From contig NZ_QHLX01000003.1 of the NCBI RefSeq assembly GCF_004135675.1, positions 186,001 to 250,000 on the forward strand: DNA of 64,000 nucleotides. Direction: 5' to 3'. The position numbers and the translations under genes were made by a program. Within the stretch, counting starts at the first letter, position 1. The number at the start of each line of letters is the position of its first letter. This document shows positions 46,707 through 57,145 of the stretch, one piece after another. Below the pieces are notes generated by a model. That model ran no database searches and was not told where the DNA came from. It was given only the letters and a program-made list of their open reading frames with translations. This stretch comes from Marinitoga lauensis (GTDB lineage: Bacteria > Thermotogota > Thermotogae > Petrotogales > Petrotogaceae).

Positions 46707-47638
46707 ATGGTTACAACAGATTTATCCAAAAAGATTATAGATAATGTGGGGATAGTTATTAAGGGGAAAGAAGAACAAATAAAAATGGTATTAGCAGTAT
46801 TTTATTCTAATGGTCACGTGTTGCTTGAAGATGTTCCAGGAACTGGTAAAACTATGTTAGCTCGTGCTTTAGCGAAATCATTTGATTTAAATTTTAAAAG
46901 AGTACAATTTACACCGGATCTATTACCAAATGACTTAATAGGATTATATATATTTGATAAAAATAAAAATGAATTTATACTGAAAAAAGGTCCGATTTTC
47001 ACAAATATACTATTAGGAGATGAAATTAACAGAGCTACTCCAAGAACACAGTCGGCATTGTTAGAATCATTAGCTGAAAATCAAGTATCAATTGATGGGA
47101 TAACACATAAATTGGAAGATAATTTTTTTGTCATTGCAACACAGAATCCAATAGAATATGAGGGGACATTTCCGCTGCCAGAAGCACAATTGGATAGGTT
47201 TATGATAAGGCTCAATCTTGGATATCCAGATTTTGAAAATGAGATTAATATGTTAATATCCCAGGAAAAAGAACATCCAATAAATAAAATAAATAAAGTT
47301 TCTAATAATGAGGAAATAAGAAAAATAAAGGATGAAATAAAAAATGTACATGTTTCTGAAGAAATAAAAAAATACATAGTAGATATAGTAAATCGAACAA
47401 GAAATCACAAAGATATAAAGATAGGAGCCAGTCCGAGAGGCTCAATTGCATTAATGCAGTTATCTAAAAGTATTGCAGCTATTGAAGGAAGAGATTTTGT
47501 TATTCCAGATGATGTAAAAAAGATAGCCCTTATGTTCTTGCGCATAGAATAATATTAAAAGCAGAAGCAAAAATAAAAAAAGTATCAACATATAAGTTAA
47601 TAGGTGAAATATTAGAAGAAGTTAAAGTGATAAAGTAG
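46707..47638 (+). CDS. MoxR-family AAA+ ATPase (one frame break)
   Basis: 310 residues after repair near 47531-47537. Walker A DVPGTGKTM (~48), Walker B LLGDEINRATPRTQSALLESLAE, sensor 1 ATQNPIEYEGTFPLPEAQLDRF. The repaired C-terminus is LMVLAHRIILKAEAKIKKVSTYKLIGEI. MoxR ATPases act as chaperones for metal or cofactor insertion, usually with a DUF58/VWA partner, as here. AGAGGTGGGG precedes ATG 46707. Confidence 0.92.
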
Positions 47639-47646
47639 ATGATAGC

Positions 47647-48890
47647 ATGAAATATAAAATTAAAAGTCTGGTAATAATGACAGTAATATCAATATTATTT
47701 AATCTATTTTATTTTAGCAATTATACAATATTGCTATTAGCTCTTGTAGGTTTCGGCTGGTATGAGTTTTTTCAAAAGAAAAAAGTATTTAAAAATTTAG
47801 ATATTAAATATGATATAGAATATGAAAAATGTTTTATTGAGGAAGAAGTTGAATATAGATTATATTTAACAAACAATTCAGATGAAGACATAATTATAAC
47901 AGTTTCTCCGTCTAACTTATTAAGTAGATTAAGACCACCTTTTCAAAAAATCAAATTATCAGCCAATGAAAAAAGAAATTAGTATTCGTTACCTCTTTTG
48001 GAACACGTGGAATAAAAGAGATAGGGTATATAAGTATTAATTATAAAACTCCATTAGGATTTGAATTCTGGAAAACAAAAAAAGTGGAAAAAACCATAGA
48101 AGTATTGCCAGAATTTATTTATTCTGAATTCAATAAAGAAAGTTTAAAAAAATTATTGCCCGGGCAAAAATCTAATATAAGGGTATTAGAAGATGTAACT
48201 TACGTAGAAAATATTGATGAATATAATAATGAGCCTATGAATAGAATAAATTGGAAAATCTCTGCAAAATACGATAAATTAATGGTAAAAAAATATTCTC
48301 ATACATCTACGGGAAAAATATATATGTTTGTAGATTTAAACCTTCCAGACGGAATTCCTAAAAATAATGTTTTCTGGAAAAGTGAAAGAAAAATATATGA
48401 GGAGTATGCACTAAAAGCAGCTGCAAGTATTATCAGGTATCAAAAAATGAAACATGAAGATGTAAATCTGGTATTAATAGGGAAAGAAGTAAAAAAATAT
48501 TCTTCAAAGGAATGGCTTGACTATTTTGATCTATTATCCAGTGCAAAAGGTACAAATGATCCAGAATTTAGATTAGATACAATAATAAAAGAAGATATAC
48601 CTTATTTTACCTATGAGGATACAGTAATAATAATTTCTATACATTTAACAGATGAAATTATTCCAGACTTAATAAGAATAAGAGCAAAAGTTTCAAAGGT
48701 TGTAGTATTAATAATGCCATATGGATTCAGGATTGAAACAGAAGGCAAGTTAGATATAAAAGAACATGATATGTTTAGAGTTGAAGCAATAGATCTTGAA
48801 AAAAAGGCTGTTTTATTGGAAGAAAACCATATAATAGTAAGATTAGTATCTCCAAATAGTTCTTTAACAGAAGTATTTGAAACAATATAA
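47647..48890 (+). CDS. DUF58 domain protein (one frame break)
   Basis: 414 residues after repair around 47969-47978. Two N-terminal membrane helices, a beta domain (IEEEVEYRLYLTNNSDEDI), then the DUF58 core with VLPEFIY, INWKISAKYDKLMVKKYS and IYMFVDLNLPDG, the latter being a VWA-like strand. It starts eight bases after the moxR stop and ends just before the next gene, forming the classic MoxR-DUF58 unit whose exact task is unknown. Confidence 0.87.
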
Positions 48891-48905
48891 ATGGAGGGGA
48901 TTTCA

Positions 48906-50294
48906 TTGAAAAATCAAAGGGTATTATATTTATTATCTATATTTTTAACCTTTGTGCCTTTTAATTTCCATTCTGGAATAGTGATTTTTTTACTGGGAAT
49001 TTTATTTTCCTTTTTATTTATTAGAATAAGAAAATTTGGAATGCCATATTATATAGCTTTTTTGTCTTTAGCAGGTATATATACTCTGGTATTTTTTCTT
49101 TTAAATGCAACAGGATCAAAAAATTTACTTTATAGTTTTAATTTAATTGCTATTGTAGTGTTGTCTTATTATTTGCCGCTTAACCCTGGAGACATTATAA
49201 AATTTACATTTATATTTTTGATATCTATTATATTATTAAGAAATTTGATTAATCCCATATTTCCACTTATAACTTTTATTGTTTCACTTATTGAATTATT
49301 TAAAGAACAAAAAAATAAGAAAATCTTTGTTTCACTTTTTTCTATATTTATAATATTTAGTTTGTGGAATTTTAATACATATTATAATCCATTTAAAGAA
49401 TTTCATCTCTCACCAGATACTCAGTTATTAAAAGAAAAAAATTAGAAAATGAAAAATAAATGAAATTATAAAAGGTAATAATTATAATGTTAAAAAAACA
49501 GTTGTAGAAAAAAGAAGAAAGAATATACAGGAGATATAAATGTAGAAGAAAAATCAATGATTCAGTTGAATAATAAGGTTATAGATGTTATAGTATTGAT
49601 AAATATCTTTATAGGTGGAATAATATCTATTATCCTAGCAATTATTACGTGGAAATTATTTACAAAGAAAGAAAAAAGAAAAATAATAATTTCACTTATA
49701 ATATTTTTTTCAATATGGGCATTAATGGGAACAGGTATAGCATATATGAAAAGAGGAAGATTGCCTCTGGATAAAAGTGAGTTATTCTCTGGTAACGTTA
49801 ATACTAATGTTCAAAATAAAACTATTGATGCAAATTATTCAGGACACCAAATGAATATATTTAGAGAGATAGCGGCTTCACCAAGAACGGCATTTATAAA
49901 ATTATATCAGGAAATAAAATGGATCTTTTTTATAGTATCCATTTTGCTTGGTATTACTGCTGTAATATTTATTAGAAAATTTTTTATTAATCAAGAAAAA
50001 GAGGAAAAGGAAATAGAAAAATTCTCTATCGATAAACTTGATTATGAAGATATACCCTATTTAATAGAAGAAGGATATAAATATATCAGAAAAAGATTTT
50101 TCAGGATATTTTCGTATTTAACTCCTTATGAATTACTAAATAAAATACAATATCCTGAAGAATTTAAACTTTTAACAAATCTATTTGTTTTAAAAGAATA
50201 TGGTGAAAAAAACTATGAATATACGGAAGAGGAAATAAAAAATATAATAAAGAAAAGCATAAACTTTTTAAAGAAAATAGTAGTTATTAAATAA
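48906..50294 (+). CDS. Membrane protein of the MoxR-DUF58 operon, DUF4129-like C-terminus (frame breaks)
   Basis: About 463 residues if the frames are joined (A-run 49435-49441 minus one base; A-run 49508-49513 apparently minus two). The start is TTG 48906 with GGAGGGG upstream, rather than ATG 48891. The N-terminal part has five or six helices, then a short charged exoplasmic region, one helix near 49600, another near 49950, and a cytoplasmic tail SYLTPYELLNKIQYPEEFKLLT...YTEEEIKN resembling DUF4129. In TgpA-type proteins a transglutaminase core lies between such parts; no Cys-His-Asp core is visible here. Confidence 0.6.
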
Positions 50295-50445
50295 AAATTA
50301 AGAAACTATTTCCTTCCCATTTTAAAAGTGTGAGGGTTAATGAAAGAGAAAAGATAAATGTTAAATAACATAATAGTTCGGATACCGAATTGTATAAATT
50401 AAAATATATAATTAAATTGAAATCATTAAATGGGGAGGGAGAAAA

Positions 50446-50583
50446 ATGAAAATAATAAAAAACTTTTTAAACAAGAAATTAGGATATATGGAGAATAAAG
50501 TTTCAGAAAGTGAAATTGATAGTTTAGTAGAGAATTTTAAAGAGGAAGCATTAGAATTATATATGAGTAATAACATAATATAA
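50446..50583 (+). CDS. Small protein of unknown function
   Basis: A 45-residue frame, MKIIKNFLNKKLGY to ELYMSNNII, with a strong GGGGAGGGAG ribosome site eight bases before ATG 50446 and a terminator straight after its stop. It is amphipathic and charged with no membrane helix. The ribosome site makes it a credible gene; function unknown. Confidence 0.5.
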   Translation: MKIIKNFLNKKLGYMENKVSESEIDSLVENFKEEALELYMSNNII

Positions 50584-50610
50584 GAAGCCCAGATTAAAGG
50601 GCTTCTTTTT
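50582..50610 (+). terminator. Terminator between the small gene and the convergent DUF190 gene
   Basis: AAGAAGCCC / GGGCTTCTT stem followed by T residues. It overlaps the last codons of the DUF190 gene on the minus strand. Confidence 0.82.
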
Positions 50611-50913
50611 CTATTCTGACAGTACTTACATCCCAATAAACTGCAAGTCCATCAAAATTGCATTTTTTAATTTCTTCAATTAATTTTCTAATCTTTTCTT
50701 TTTCATCGATAACTTCTATTATAATTGGTAAATCTTCGCTCAAAGTAAAAAAATCTGCTCTATGAACATGATGTTTTTCTCCAAATCCATAACGCCTTTA
50801 AGTACAGTTACACCTTTTAAACCGTGATTATAACATAATTTAACTATGTGCTTATATGCAGGCTCATGACCACAATGGTCACTTTCACCCAAATAAATTC
50901 TTAAAAAATTCAT
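50594..50913 (-). CDS. DUF190 protein (one frame break)
   Basis: 106 residues after restoring one base at 50787-50788. Visible: [67 protein letters not shown]. These match DUF190, a PII-like fold protein often encoded with CrcB. Its ATG overlaps the crcB stop (ATGA). A role in fluoride response is inferred from this linkage only. Confidence 0.85.
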
Positions 50914-51286
50914 GATCCCATCCTCCCCAGCGCATATCCTAAAAAAGCAAATAAAAGTCCCAGGATAATACTAATTGATAAATATAACAAAGAATATAAC
51001 GTAAAAGATTCTTCACTTAATACAATAGTTTCATACATGAAAGTAGAAAAAGTAGTAAAAGAACCTATAAAACCAGTTGCGAAAAATAACATAAAACTTT
51101 TAGGAAATTCTAATTTATATATACCTAAAGACATTAAAAAACTTAAAACAAAAGCACCTAAAATATTTACAAATAGAGTTCCATATGGCATATTGCCAAG
51201 AGAAAAAGAGAATTTATATATTTTGATACTAAGTATCTTGAAATGGCACCCAGAAAACCACCAAGGCCTATGTATATTAAAGTCAT
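50910..51286 (-). CDS. crcB: Fluoride channel CrcB/Fluc (one frame break)
   Basis: 125 residues after repair at the A-run 51203-51207. Four helices; GGFLGAISRYLVSKYI at the N-terminus, the conserved Asn in GTLFVNILGAF and GFIGSFTTFSTFMYET, which carries the Phe and polar-track residues of the fluoride pore. As a homodimer it lets F- leave the cell. GGAGG precedes ATG 51286. No fluoride riboswitch is visible in the short gap to the HU gene. Confidence 0.92.
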
Positions 51287-51307
51287 AATTAAACCTCCAT
51301 TAAACTT

Positions 51308-51333
51308 AAACGGAGCCATCTGGCTCCGTTTAA
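51308..51333 (-). terminator. Terminator after the HU gene
   Basis: TTAAACGGAGCC ATCT GGCTCCGTTTAA, a 12-bp stem with tetraloop immediately after the HU stop on the minus strand; crcB starts 22 bases further on. Confidence 0.85.
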
Positions 51334-51334
51334 A

Positions 51335-51607
51335 TTATTTTACTCTGGCTTTTAATTCTTTACCAGCTTTGAATTTAGGTACTTTTCCACCAGGAATTTC
51401 GATAGCTTCTTTTGTTTGTGGGTTAACACCTTTTCTTGGTTTTCTTTCTACAACTTCGAATGTTCCAAATCCAACAATCTTAACGCTTTCGCCTTTTCCT
51501 AAAGTTTCGGAAACAACTTCAACAAAAGAATCAACAAATAAAGCAGCTTCTTTTTTTGTAACATTAACTTTTTCAGCTAATGCACTAACGAGTTCCTTTT
51601 TGTTCAT
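51335..51607 (-). CDS. hup: HU-family DNA-binding protein
   Basis: A 90-residue nucleoid protein, intact. MNKKELVSALAEKVNVTKKEA, GFGTFEVVERKPRKGVNPQT (DNA-binding arm with the intercalating Pro) and KVPKFKAGKELKARVK at the C-terminus are standard. It bends and compacts DNA as a dimer. A good promoter lies at 51649-51677. Confidence 0.97.
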   Translation of the reverse strand: MNKKELVSALAEKVNVTKKEAALFVDSFVEVVSETLGKGESVKIVGFGTFEVVERKPRKGVNPQTKEAIEIPGGKVPKFKAGKELKARVK

Positions 51608-51648
51608 ACATGCACCCCTATATATTGATATAAACGCATTTCAAAGGA

Positions 51649-51677
51649 ATTTTACCACATTTTTGGCTTAAAATCAA
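51649..51677 (-). promoter_or_regulatory. Sigma-A promoter of hup
   Basis: On the minus strand TTGATT (51677-51672), 17 bases, TAAAAT (51654-51649), 42 bases before the start codon. Confidence 0.7.
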
Positions 51678-51836
51678 GCAGTAATGTAAATTTTAGCGTT
51701 TTTTACTATGTAAAAATTCTTAATTCATTTTCAATTCTTTTCTTTTTAAAATAATACTAAAAAACACGTCACTATTTAGAAACCACTCAGGACTGGAAAT
51801 GTAATATTTCTTTTGGTACAATATATTCGGTCGGTT

Positions 51837-51910
51837 GGGACGTGGTGCAGTTGGTTAGCATGCCGGTCTGTCACACCGGTGGCCGCGGTTCGAGTCCCGT
51901 CGTCCCGCCA
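51837..51910 (+). tRNA. tRNA-Asp(GTC), apparently missing three bases
   Basis: Anticodon GTC at 51870-51872 in loop CTGTCAC with stem CCGGT/ACCGG; D arm GTGCAGTTGGTTAGCAT; CCA encoded. Only six acceptor pairs can form (GGGACG/CGTCCC) before G73, and the T stem reads GCGG against CCCGT. Adding one G at 51837-51839, one G at 51887-51888 and one C at 51904-51906 would restore a standard 77-base tRNA. This fits the homopolymer losses seen elsewhere. Confidence 0.93.
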
Positions 51911-51911
51911 T

Positions 51912-51941
51912 AAAAAACTCCGGAATAATCCGGGAGTTTTT
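51912..51941 (+). terminator. Terminator after tRNA-Asp
   Basis: AAAAACTCCGG with CCGGGAGTTTTT, ending in T5. The two arms differ by one C/G, again consistent with a lost base in a CCC run. Confidence 0.85.
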
Positions 51942-52022
51942 GTTATATATATAATAATCGAAAATTATATAAAAATACAGCTTAAATCAAATTCGATTTG
52001 CAGACTTATGTTATATAAATTA

Positions 52023-52046
52023 AAATCCCGGCAAAAGCCGGGATTT
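52023..52046 (-). terminator. Terminator of the Ompβ gene
   Basis: AAATCCCGGC AAAA GCCGGGATTT, 10-bp perfect stem, 15 bases past the stop on the minus strand. Confidence 0.88.
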
Positions 52047-52060
52047 ATTATTTAAAAATA

Positions 52061-53622
52061 TTAGAAGCTTACTGAACCTTTTACGTATGCATTCCAGTAG
52101 AAAGATTTTCCGCCATATGTAGCATTGCTTAAGTGTAATCCAGATGTAATAGCATCATTTGGTGTGTAAGTTACATCTGCTGAGTATAAGAAATCAGCTG
52201 GTTCATTGAATGTTTCTTCAAAGTAATTTCCATCACTGTCAGTATCACTAAAGTTCTTTAATGATAAATCTACAGCAACTTTATCCATAGGTTTAACAGA
52301 TACTGTAACCATATAACCTAAATTATTTGTAGCATCTTTTGTAGCTGCATGTAATTTATACCATACATCACCTGATACTGTAACCATATCTGCTTCATAA
52401 CCAGTTTTTACATGAATATCAACAGCATATTCATCAGAAACTTTATCCAATGCAACTGAACCTAAAGTAACATCATAACCTGCTGAAACAGCGTCCATTG
52501 TTGTAGAACCTGATACTTTTGCTGATAAGTTTAATGGAGAAGCAATTTCTGTTCCATCAGCTTTAGAAACTTTTACACTTTCAATATTGAATAAATCATG
52601 AATTTTATTTGAGTATTCAACTGCATATGTATATGTCATATCTCCAGGTAATGGTAATGTGATTTTATCTGTTAATGATAAGCTTCCAGCTATTCCAAAA
52701 TCTGCTGATAAATCAGCACCAAAAGTAACTTTTGTTGCATCTGAAACAGGTCTAATGAATTCTGGTAATGTAGCTGATTTTGCGTAATCAAATGTCATAT
52801 GAGGAGTTACTGTAAACATACCTGATTCAAAATCTTTTGAATAGCTTGCAGATAACAAATATGCTGATGAACCATCATGAGAACCAAAGAATAAATCAGC
52901 TGTTAAACCTGCTAAAGCATCTTTTCCAGTTGTTTCAGCAGATACAGCGAATCCTGTTTTTGTTGCAGGACCAGCAACTGCTAATCTTGTTGAATCTGCT
53001 GACCAAGCAGCAACTGTTAAATCAGCATCAATCATAGAAACGGATAATGATTTTTTAGCTGCTAATAAATCACCATTTAACATTGTTGGATTATCTACAT
53101 GTGTAGCATCTGTATCAACATCATAACCAGATGTTAAATCAACATATAATACATCAGCGTCAAAACCTTTTAAAGTAACTGCTGCATATCTGTCACCTAC
53201 TACGGGCAATTGAGCATTTCCATCTGAATCATAAGTGTTGTATATAATATATTTTGAATAATCTAACATACCACCGTTGTTAAATAAAACTTTTACCATG
53301 TTGTCTTCGTATGTAATGCTTTTTAAAGTCAATGCAGGAACAGTATCCTTTGCCAAAGTAGATACATCTCCACTTAAAACAACTGATAACATACCTTCAG
53401 TTTTTCCACCATATGTAGCTGAATAACCACTTGAAAAAGCTGTAGTAACTTTTAATGAATTTGTTAAATTCAAATCCAAACCATTTTCATCAAAGCCAAC
53501 TTCAAAACCAACACTACCTTCAAAAACTGGTTAGTAACTGACAATGTTGCAGGCACTTCTGTAGCTGCAAATGCAGATACCAATAAAGCTAATGCCATGA
53601 CTAAAGCGAAAATCTTCTTCAT
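52061..53622 (-). CDS. Outer-membrane beta-barrel 'toga' protein, Ompβ-like (one frame break)
   Basis: 520 residues after restoring one base in the A-run 53522-53526. Signal peptide MKKIFALVMALALLVSAFAA, then a long sequence of alternating polar/hydrophobic strands separated by Asp/Gly/Ser turns and ending in SFYWNAYVKGSVSF with C-terminal Phe. This is the profile of the trimeric Ompβ of Thermotogae sheaths. It lies next to the Ompα gene, as expected for that pair, but has its own promoter and terminator, so expression can differ. Confidence 0.8.
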
Positions 53623-53674
53623 TCAAACAACCTCCTTAAATATAATTTAATTTGATTTGATATAAACTGTAATT

Positions 53675-53703
53675 ATTCTATCATATTCGTAAATAAAAGT
53701 CAA
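53675..53703 (-). promoter_or_regulatory. Promoter of the Ompβ gene
   Basis: On the minus strand TTGACT (53703-53698), 17 bases, TAGAAT (53680-53675). It lies 53 bases before the start codon; AGGAGG precedes the ATG. Confidence 0.7.
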
Positions 53704-53749
53704 GAGTTTTTAACGTTAAATTAATTAATCAAATGATTATAAATTACCA

Positions 53750-54753
53750 CTATTTCATTACAAATGGAACTACTAATGCAATACCTGCCAATGCTACCCC
53801 ATAATAGCTAACATATTTGTCTTGTTTACTTTTTCTTCATTAGCAGCTACTTTTCCTTCAACATTAGTCATTCTATCGGATAAATCATTAGCTAAATATT
53901 GAACTTTCAATAAATCACCAGGAACATTAGATAATTGTGAAGATAGATTGTCTAATTGGTCTTGAAGATCTAACATATCTTCTGAAACCATATCAGCATT
54001 ATTATAAGCTTTATATGCAACTTTCTTAAGTGTAGCAAGTTCATCATTTGCCTTTTTTAAATCTTTTGATAATTCTTCAACAGAAGATGTATCCGCTTTT
54101 TTAGCAATTAATGCTTTTATTTCACTATGTTCTTTAGCGTTTTGGCCAGCAACATAATCTAAGTCTGATCTTAATGTATCTAATTCTTCCCATAACCCAT
54201 CAATGTTTTCGATGTTAACAGAAACATCATCTTTTAATTTTGGCAATGAATTTAATTTGTCAGATAAATCTAATACAGTATATTTTAGTTCTAAATAACT
54301 TCTTGAGCTATTAGCTTTTAAAGTGCTTAAACCGTTTCCTAATGCATTAACTTTTTTTGTTAGGTTAATTAATACATTTTGATTTGCTGTTACTGCAGAT
54401 TCAACAGCACCTAATTTTACGCTTAAAGCTTTGTTATCTTCCATAGCTTTTGATTCTACTGAAGCTAATTTTTGTTCAAAAATTTTCATAACTGTTTCTA
54501 CTCTCTTTATATCCTCTGCTTTTGCTAATACAGGATCATTTTCAACATAAGTTAATGTGTCTGATAATAATACAGCAATTTCGGCTTTTGTCAAAACAAT
54601 GTCAGGATTGAAGTTATCTTCCATTGGAAGGATACCCCTATTTGCTAAATCCATAATGTAATCATATGCCCAATGATCTTCGGGAACATCTTTAAATGCA
54701 AAAGATAATACTCCGAAAAGAACTAATGCCAATACTAAAAGTGTTTTACGCAT
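53750..54753 (-). CDS. Ompα-like SLH/coiled-coil periplasmic spacer (one frame break)
   Basis: 334 residues after adding one base to the C4 run 53797-53800. Signal peptide (MRKTLLVLALVLFGVLSFA), one SLH domain (FKDVPEDHWAYDYIMDLANRGIL...LTKAEIAVLLSDTL), ~200 residues of heptad-like coiled coil, and a C-terminal helix restored by the repair (MLAIMGVALAGIALVVPFVMK). This matches Ompα, which binds the cell wall through SLH and anchors in the outer sheath by its C-terminal helix, spacing the 'toga' from the cell. Confidence 0.88.
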
Positions 54754-54837
54754 ACGCTCTACCCCCTCTTTTAAATTTTGAATTTTTGATTATTAAAACG
54801 CACTAATTATATTATACTATAAAATACTAAAATTCTA

Positions 54838-56027
54838 TCAATTAGTATTTAGTTTAAAAAATCGTCTTTTCCCAATTCTTAAGACTTCATCGCCATTAAT
54901 TTCTAATAATTGGAAAGGATCATCGATTTTAACATCATTAATTTTTACAGCACCTTGATTTATAAGTCTTTTCGCTTCGCTTCTACTGGAAACAGATTTT
55001 GTTTTCATTACTAAATCGATTGCACTTATATTTTTTTCAACAATAATTTCTTTCATTTCGTCTGGAATATTTTTTTTCTGGAAAACTTTTATAAATTCAT
55101 TTTGAGCATATTCTGCTTTTTCTTCATTGTGAAAGAATTTAACGATTTCGTAAGCTAAACGCATCTTAACATCTCTTGGGTTTATTGAGTTATTTTTCAT
55201 TTTTCTTCATATTCTTTTATTTCATTTTCACTTACATCGGTTGCTAATCTCATATATTTTATTATTAATGTATCTGGTATTGACATAACCTTTCCGTACA
55301 TATCAAATGGTTCATCTTCAAAAGCAATATAATTATCATATGATTTACTCATTTTTAAATTTCCATCAGTGCCTTCAATTATAGGCATAGTTAAAACTAT
55401 TTGAGGCTGTTGACCATAAGCTTCTTGAATTTTTCTTCCCACAAGAAGATTGAATAATTGATCGGTCCCACCTATTTCGACATCTGCTTCAACCATTACT
55501 GAATCATAAGCCTGTGCCAAAGGATACATGAATTCAGAAACACTTATAGGTTCATTGTTAGCCAATCTCTTTGCGAAGTCATCCCTTTCAAGCATTCTTG
55601 CAACTGTATAATTGGAAGATAATTTTATAACATCGTAAAAACTCAATTTATCCAACCATTCACTATTATATCTAATTTCTGTTTTCTCAGGATCCAAAAT
55701 TTTAAATGCTTGTTTTTTGTATGATTCAGCATTTTGTTCAACTTCTTCTTTTGTAAGCATTGGTCTGGTTTTTGAACGACCAGAAGGGTCACCAATTCTT
55801 GCAGTAAAATCTCCGATGATTAAAACTACCTGGTGACCTAAATCTTGAAATTCTCTTAATTTTTTTAATACAACAGCATGACCCAAATGCAAATCAGGCC
55901 TTGAAGGATCAACTCCTAATTTAATTCGTAAATTTTTTTTGGATTTTAAACGCTCTTTTAAATCTTCTTCTGTTATTAAATCTATCGTATTTCTTTTTAT
56001 GATGTCAAATTGCTTTTCAAAATCCAC
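54838..56027 (-). CDS. tyrS: Tyrosyl-tRNA synthetase (one frame break)
   Basis: 396 residues after adding one base at the T-run 55200-55204. Class I signatures: HLGH in PDLHLGHAVVLKKL and KMSKS in NLKMSKSYDNYIAF. A C-terminal S4-like RNA-binding domain is present (SSRSEAKRLINQGAVKIND). It charges tRNA-Tyr, whose gene is at 35386. The break falls between the catalytic body and the anticodon-binding part. Confidence 0.96.
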
Positions 56028-56034
56028 TATTCAA

Positions 56035-56274
56035 TCACCTCGCAAGGAGTGCTGCTGTTACAAAACATGAAATCATAAATAAAACTCCAGTCCATAATGC
56101 CATTTTTGCAGCTGGATCAAAGCCTTTTTCCCTGCCGAACATTGTGTGTGCAGCACCAGAACCGAAAGCTCCACCCAATTCTGCGTTTTTTTGCATTCTG
56201 TGCAAAGCAAAATAAATCAAAGCAATAGATAATACTACATGAACTATAACTGCTAATATTGTTAAAATTGACAC
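56035..56274 (-). CDS. secG: Preprotein translocase subunit SecG
   Basis: 79 residues with two membrane helices (ILAVIVHVVLSIALIYFALH and ALWTGVLFMISCFVTAALL) separated by the Gly-rich segment GGAFGSGAAHTMFGREKG, as in SecG. It increases SecYE export efficiency. Seven bases before tyrS. Intact. Confidence 0.93.
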   Translation of the reverse strand: MSILTILAVIVHVVLSIALIYFALHRMQKNAELGGAFGSGAAHTMFGREKGFDPAAKMALWTGVLFMISCFVTAALLAR

Positions 56275-56470
56275 TTCATCTGCCTCCTTTTCCCTTTTTC
56301 TGCATACATCTCAAAAAATATTATACACTAAAACTTTTGATAATTCAAGTAAAAAATGAATTTATTAAAAAAGTCATGATGATGTTTTTATGAAGTTAAA
56401 TTATGTGAAATGGATTTTAAATATAATATTGTTAAAATTTATTAGAAATATATGGACGGGAGGTGTATTA

Positions 56471-56682
56471 ATGCCAATATACAGATATGTTTGTGAGAAA
56501 TGTGGACATGAATTTACAGTAATGCACGGTATGAGTGAAACACCAGAAGTTTTTTGTGAAAAATGTGGAAACTTAGCTAAAAAAGGAATAGGAAGGGTAG
56601 GTATTTCTTTTAAAGGAAGTGGTTTTTATATAAATGATTCAAAAAAATCCAGTAATTCAGTATCATCAAGCGAAAAAAATAA
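56471..56682 (+). CDS. FmdB-type zinc ribbon protein (frame break at stop)
   Basis: A ~70-residue zinc ribbon: MPIYRYVCEKCGHEFTVMHGM...VFCEKCGNLAKKGIG, with CEKC and CEKC. GGGAGGTG precedes ATG 56471; the longer frame from 56390 lacks a ribosome site. As given, the frame reads on through the following terminator. Adding one A to the run 56673-56679 stops it at 56680-56682 (SSSEKK), just before the hairpin. Function unknown; this family is common beside amide/regulatory genes. Confidence 0.85.
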
Positions 56683-56702
56683 GGCGGTTTTAACCGCCTT
56701 AT
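56682..56702. terminator. Bidirectional terminator
   Basis: AAGGCGGTT / AACCGCCTT stem between the convergent FmdB-type and S1-domain genes, A/T-rich on both sides. Confidence 0.8.
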
Positions 56703-56717
56703 ATCCCCACTAAATTA

Positions 56718-57089
56718 TTAAATGTTATCTTTTCCCTTGCCACCTCTTTTCTTATCGAGTCTTTTTGAATACTCGGATAACTTTCTGTCGCTGTCTCTCA
56801 AGAATCTTGTGAGTTTCTTTTCAAACTCGTCATCTTTCTTTTCTTCCTGGACATCTTCAGTTTTCAAGGAGAGCTCTACTTTACCGTCTTTTGTTTTTCC
56901 AATGATTTTTCCTTCGAGTTCTTGACCAACTTTTAAAAAGTCAGAGATGTTTTTTACATAGTCATTTGAAATCTTTGAAATGTGAATAAAACCTTCTTCA
57001 CCAGATTCTAGTGTAACAAAAGCTCCGAATTTTTTAATGTCTTTTACCGTTACTTTCACAGTTTCGCCAAATGCCATACTTTTAGCCAC
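56718..57089 (-). CDS. S1 RNA-binding domain protein
   Basis: A 123-residue protein starting at GTG 57089 (AKSMAFGETVKVTVKDIKKFGAFVTL), with GGAGGTAG upstream. Residues 10-80 form a single S1 domain (FGAFVTLESGEEGFIHISKIS, DGKVELSLKT); the tail is highly charged and Lys-rich. Similar small S1 proteins bind ribosomes or mRNA. It lies 57 bases after the start-proximal neighbour rpmE and is probably co-transcribed. Confidence 0.85.
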   Translation of the reverse strand: MAKSMAFGETVKVTVKDIKKFGAFVTLESGEEGFIHISKISNDYVKNISDFLKVGQELEGKIIGKTKDGKVELSLKTEDVQEEKKDDEFEKKLTRFLRDSDRKLSEYSKRLDKKRGGKGKDNI

Positions 57090-57145
57090 AAATACTACCT
57101 CCATAAAATAATTTATATATAACAATATGGGAGGTTATCCTCCAC

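Noticed and set aside
51287-51334. Fluoride riboswitch before crcB
   Set aside because: Only ~48 bases separate crcB from the HU gene and they are filled by the HU terminator; no fluoride aptamer sequence is visible.
51813-52055. Plus-strand 80-residue frame over the tRNA-Asp gene
   Set aside because: It runs through the tRNA and its terminator and has no credible ribosome site.
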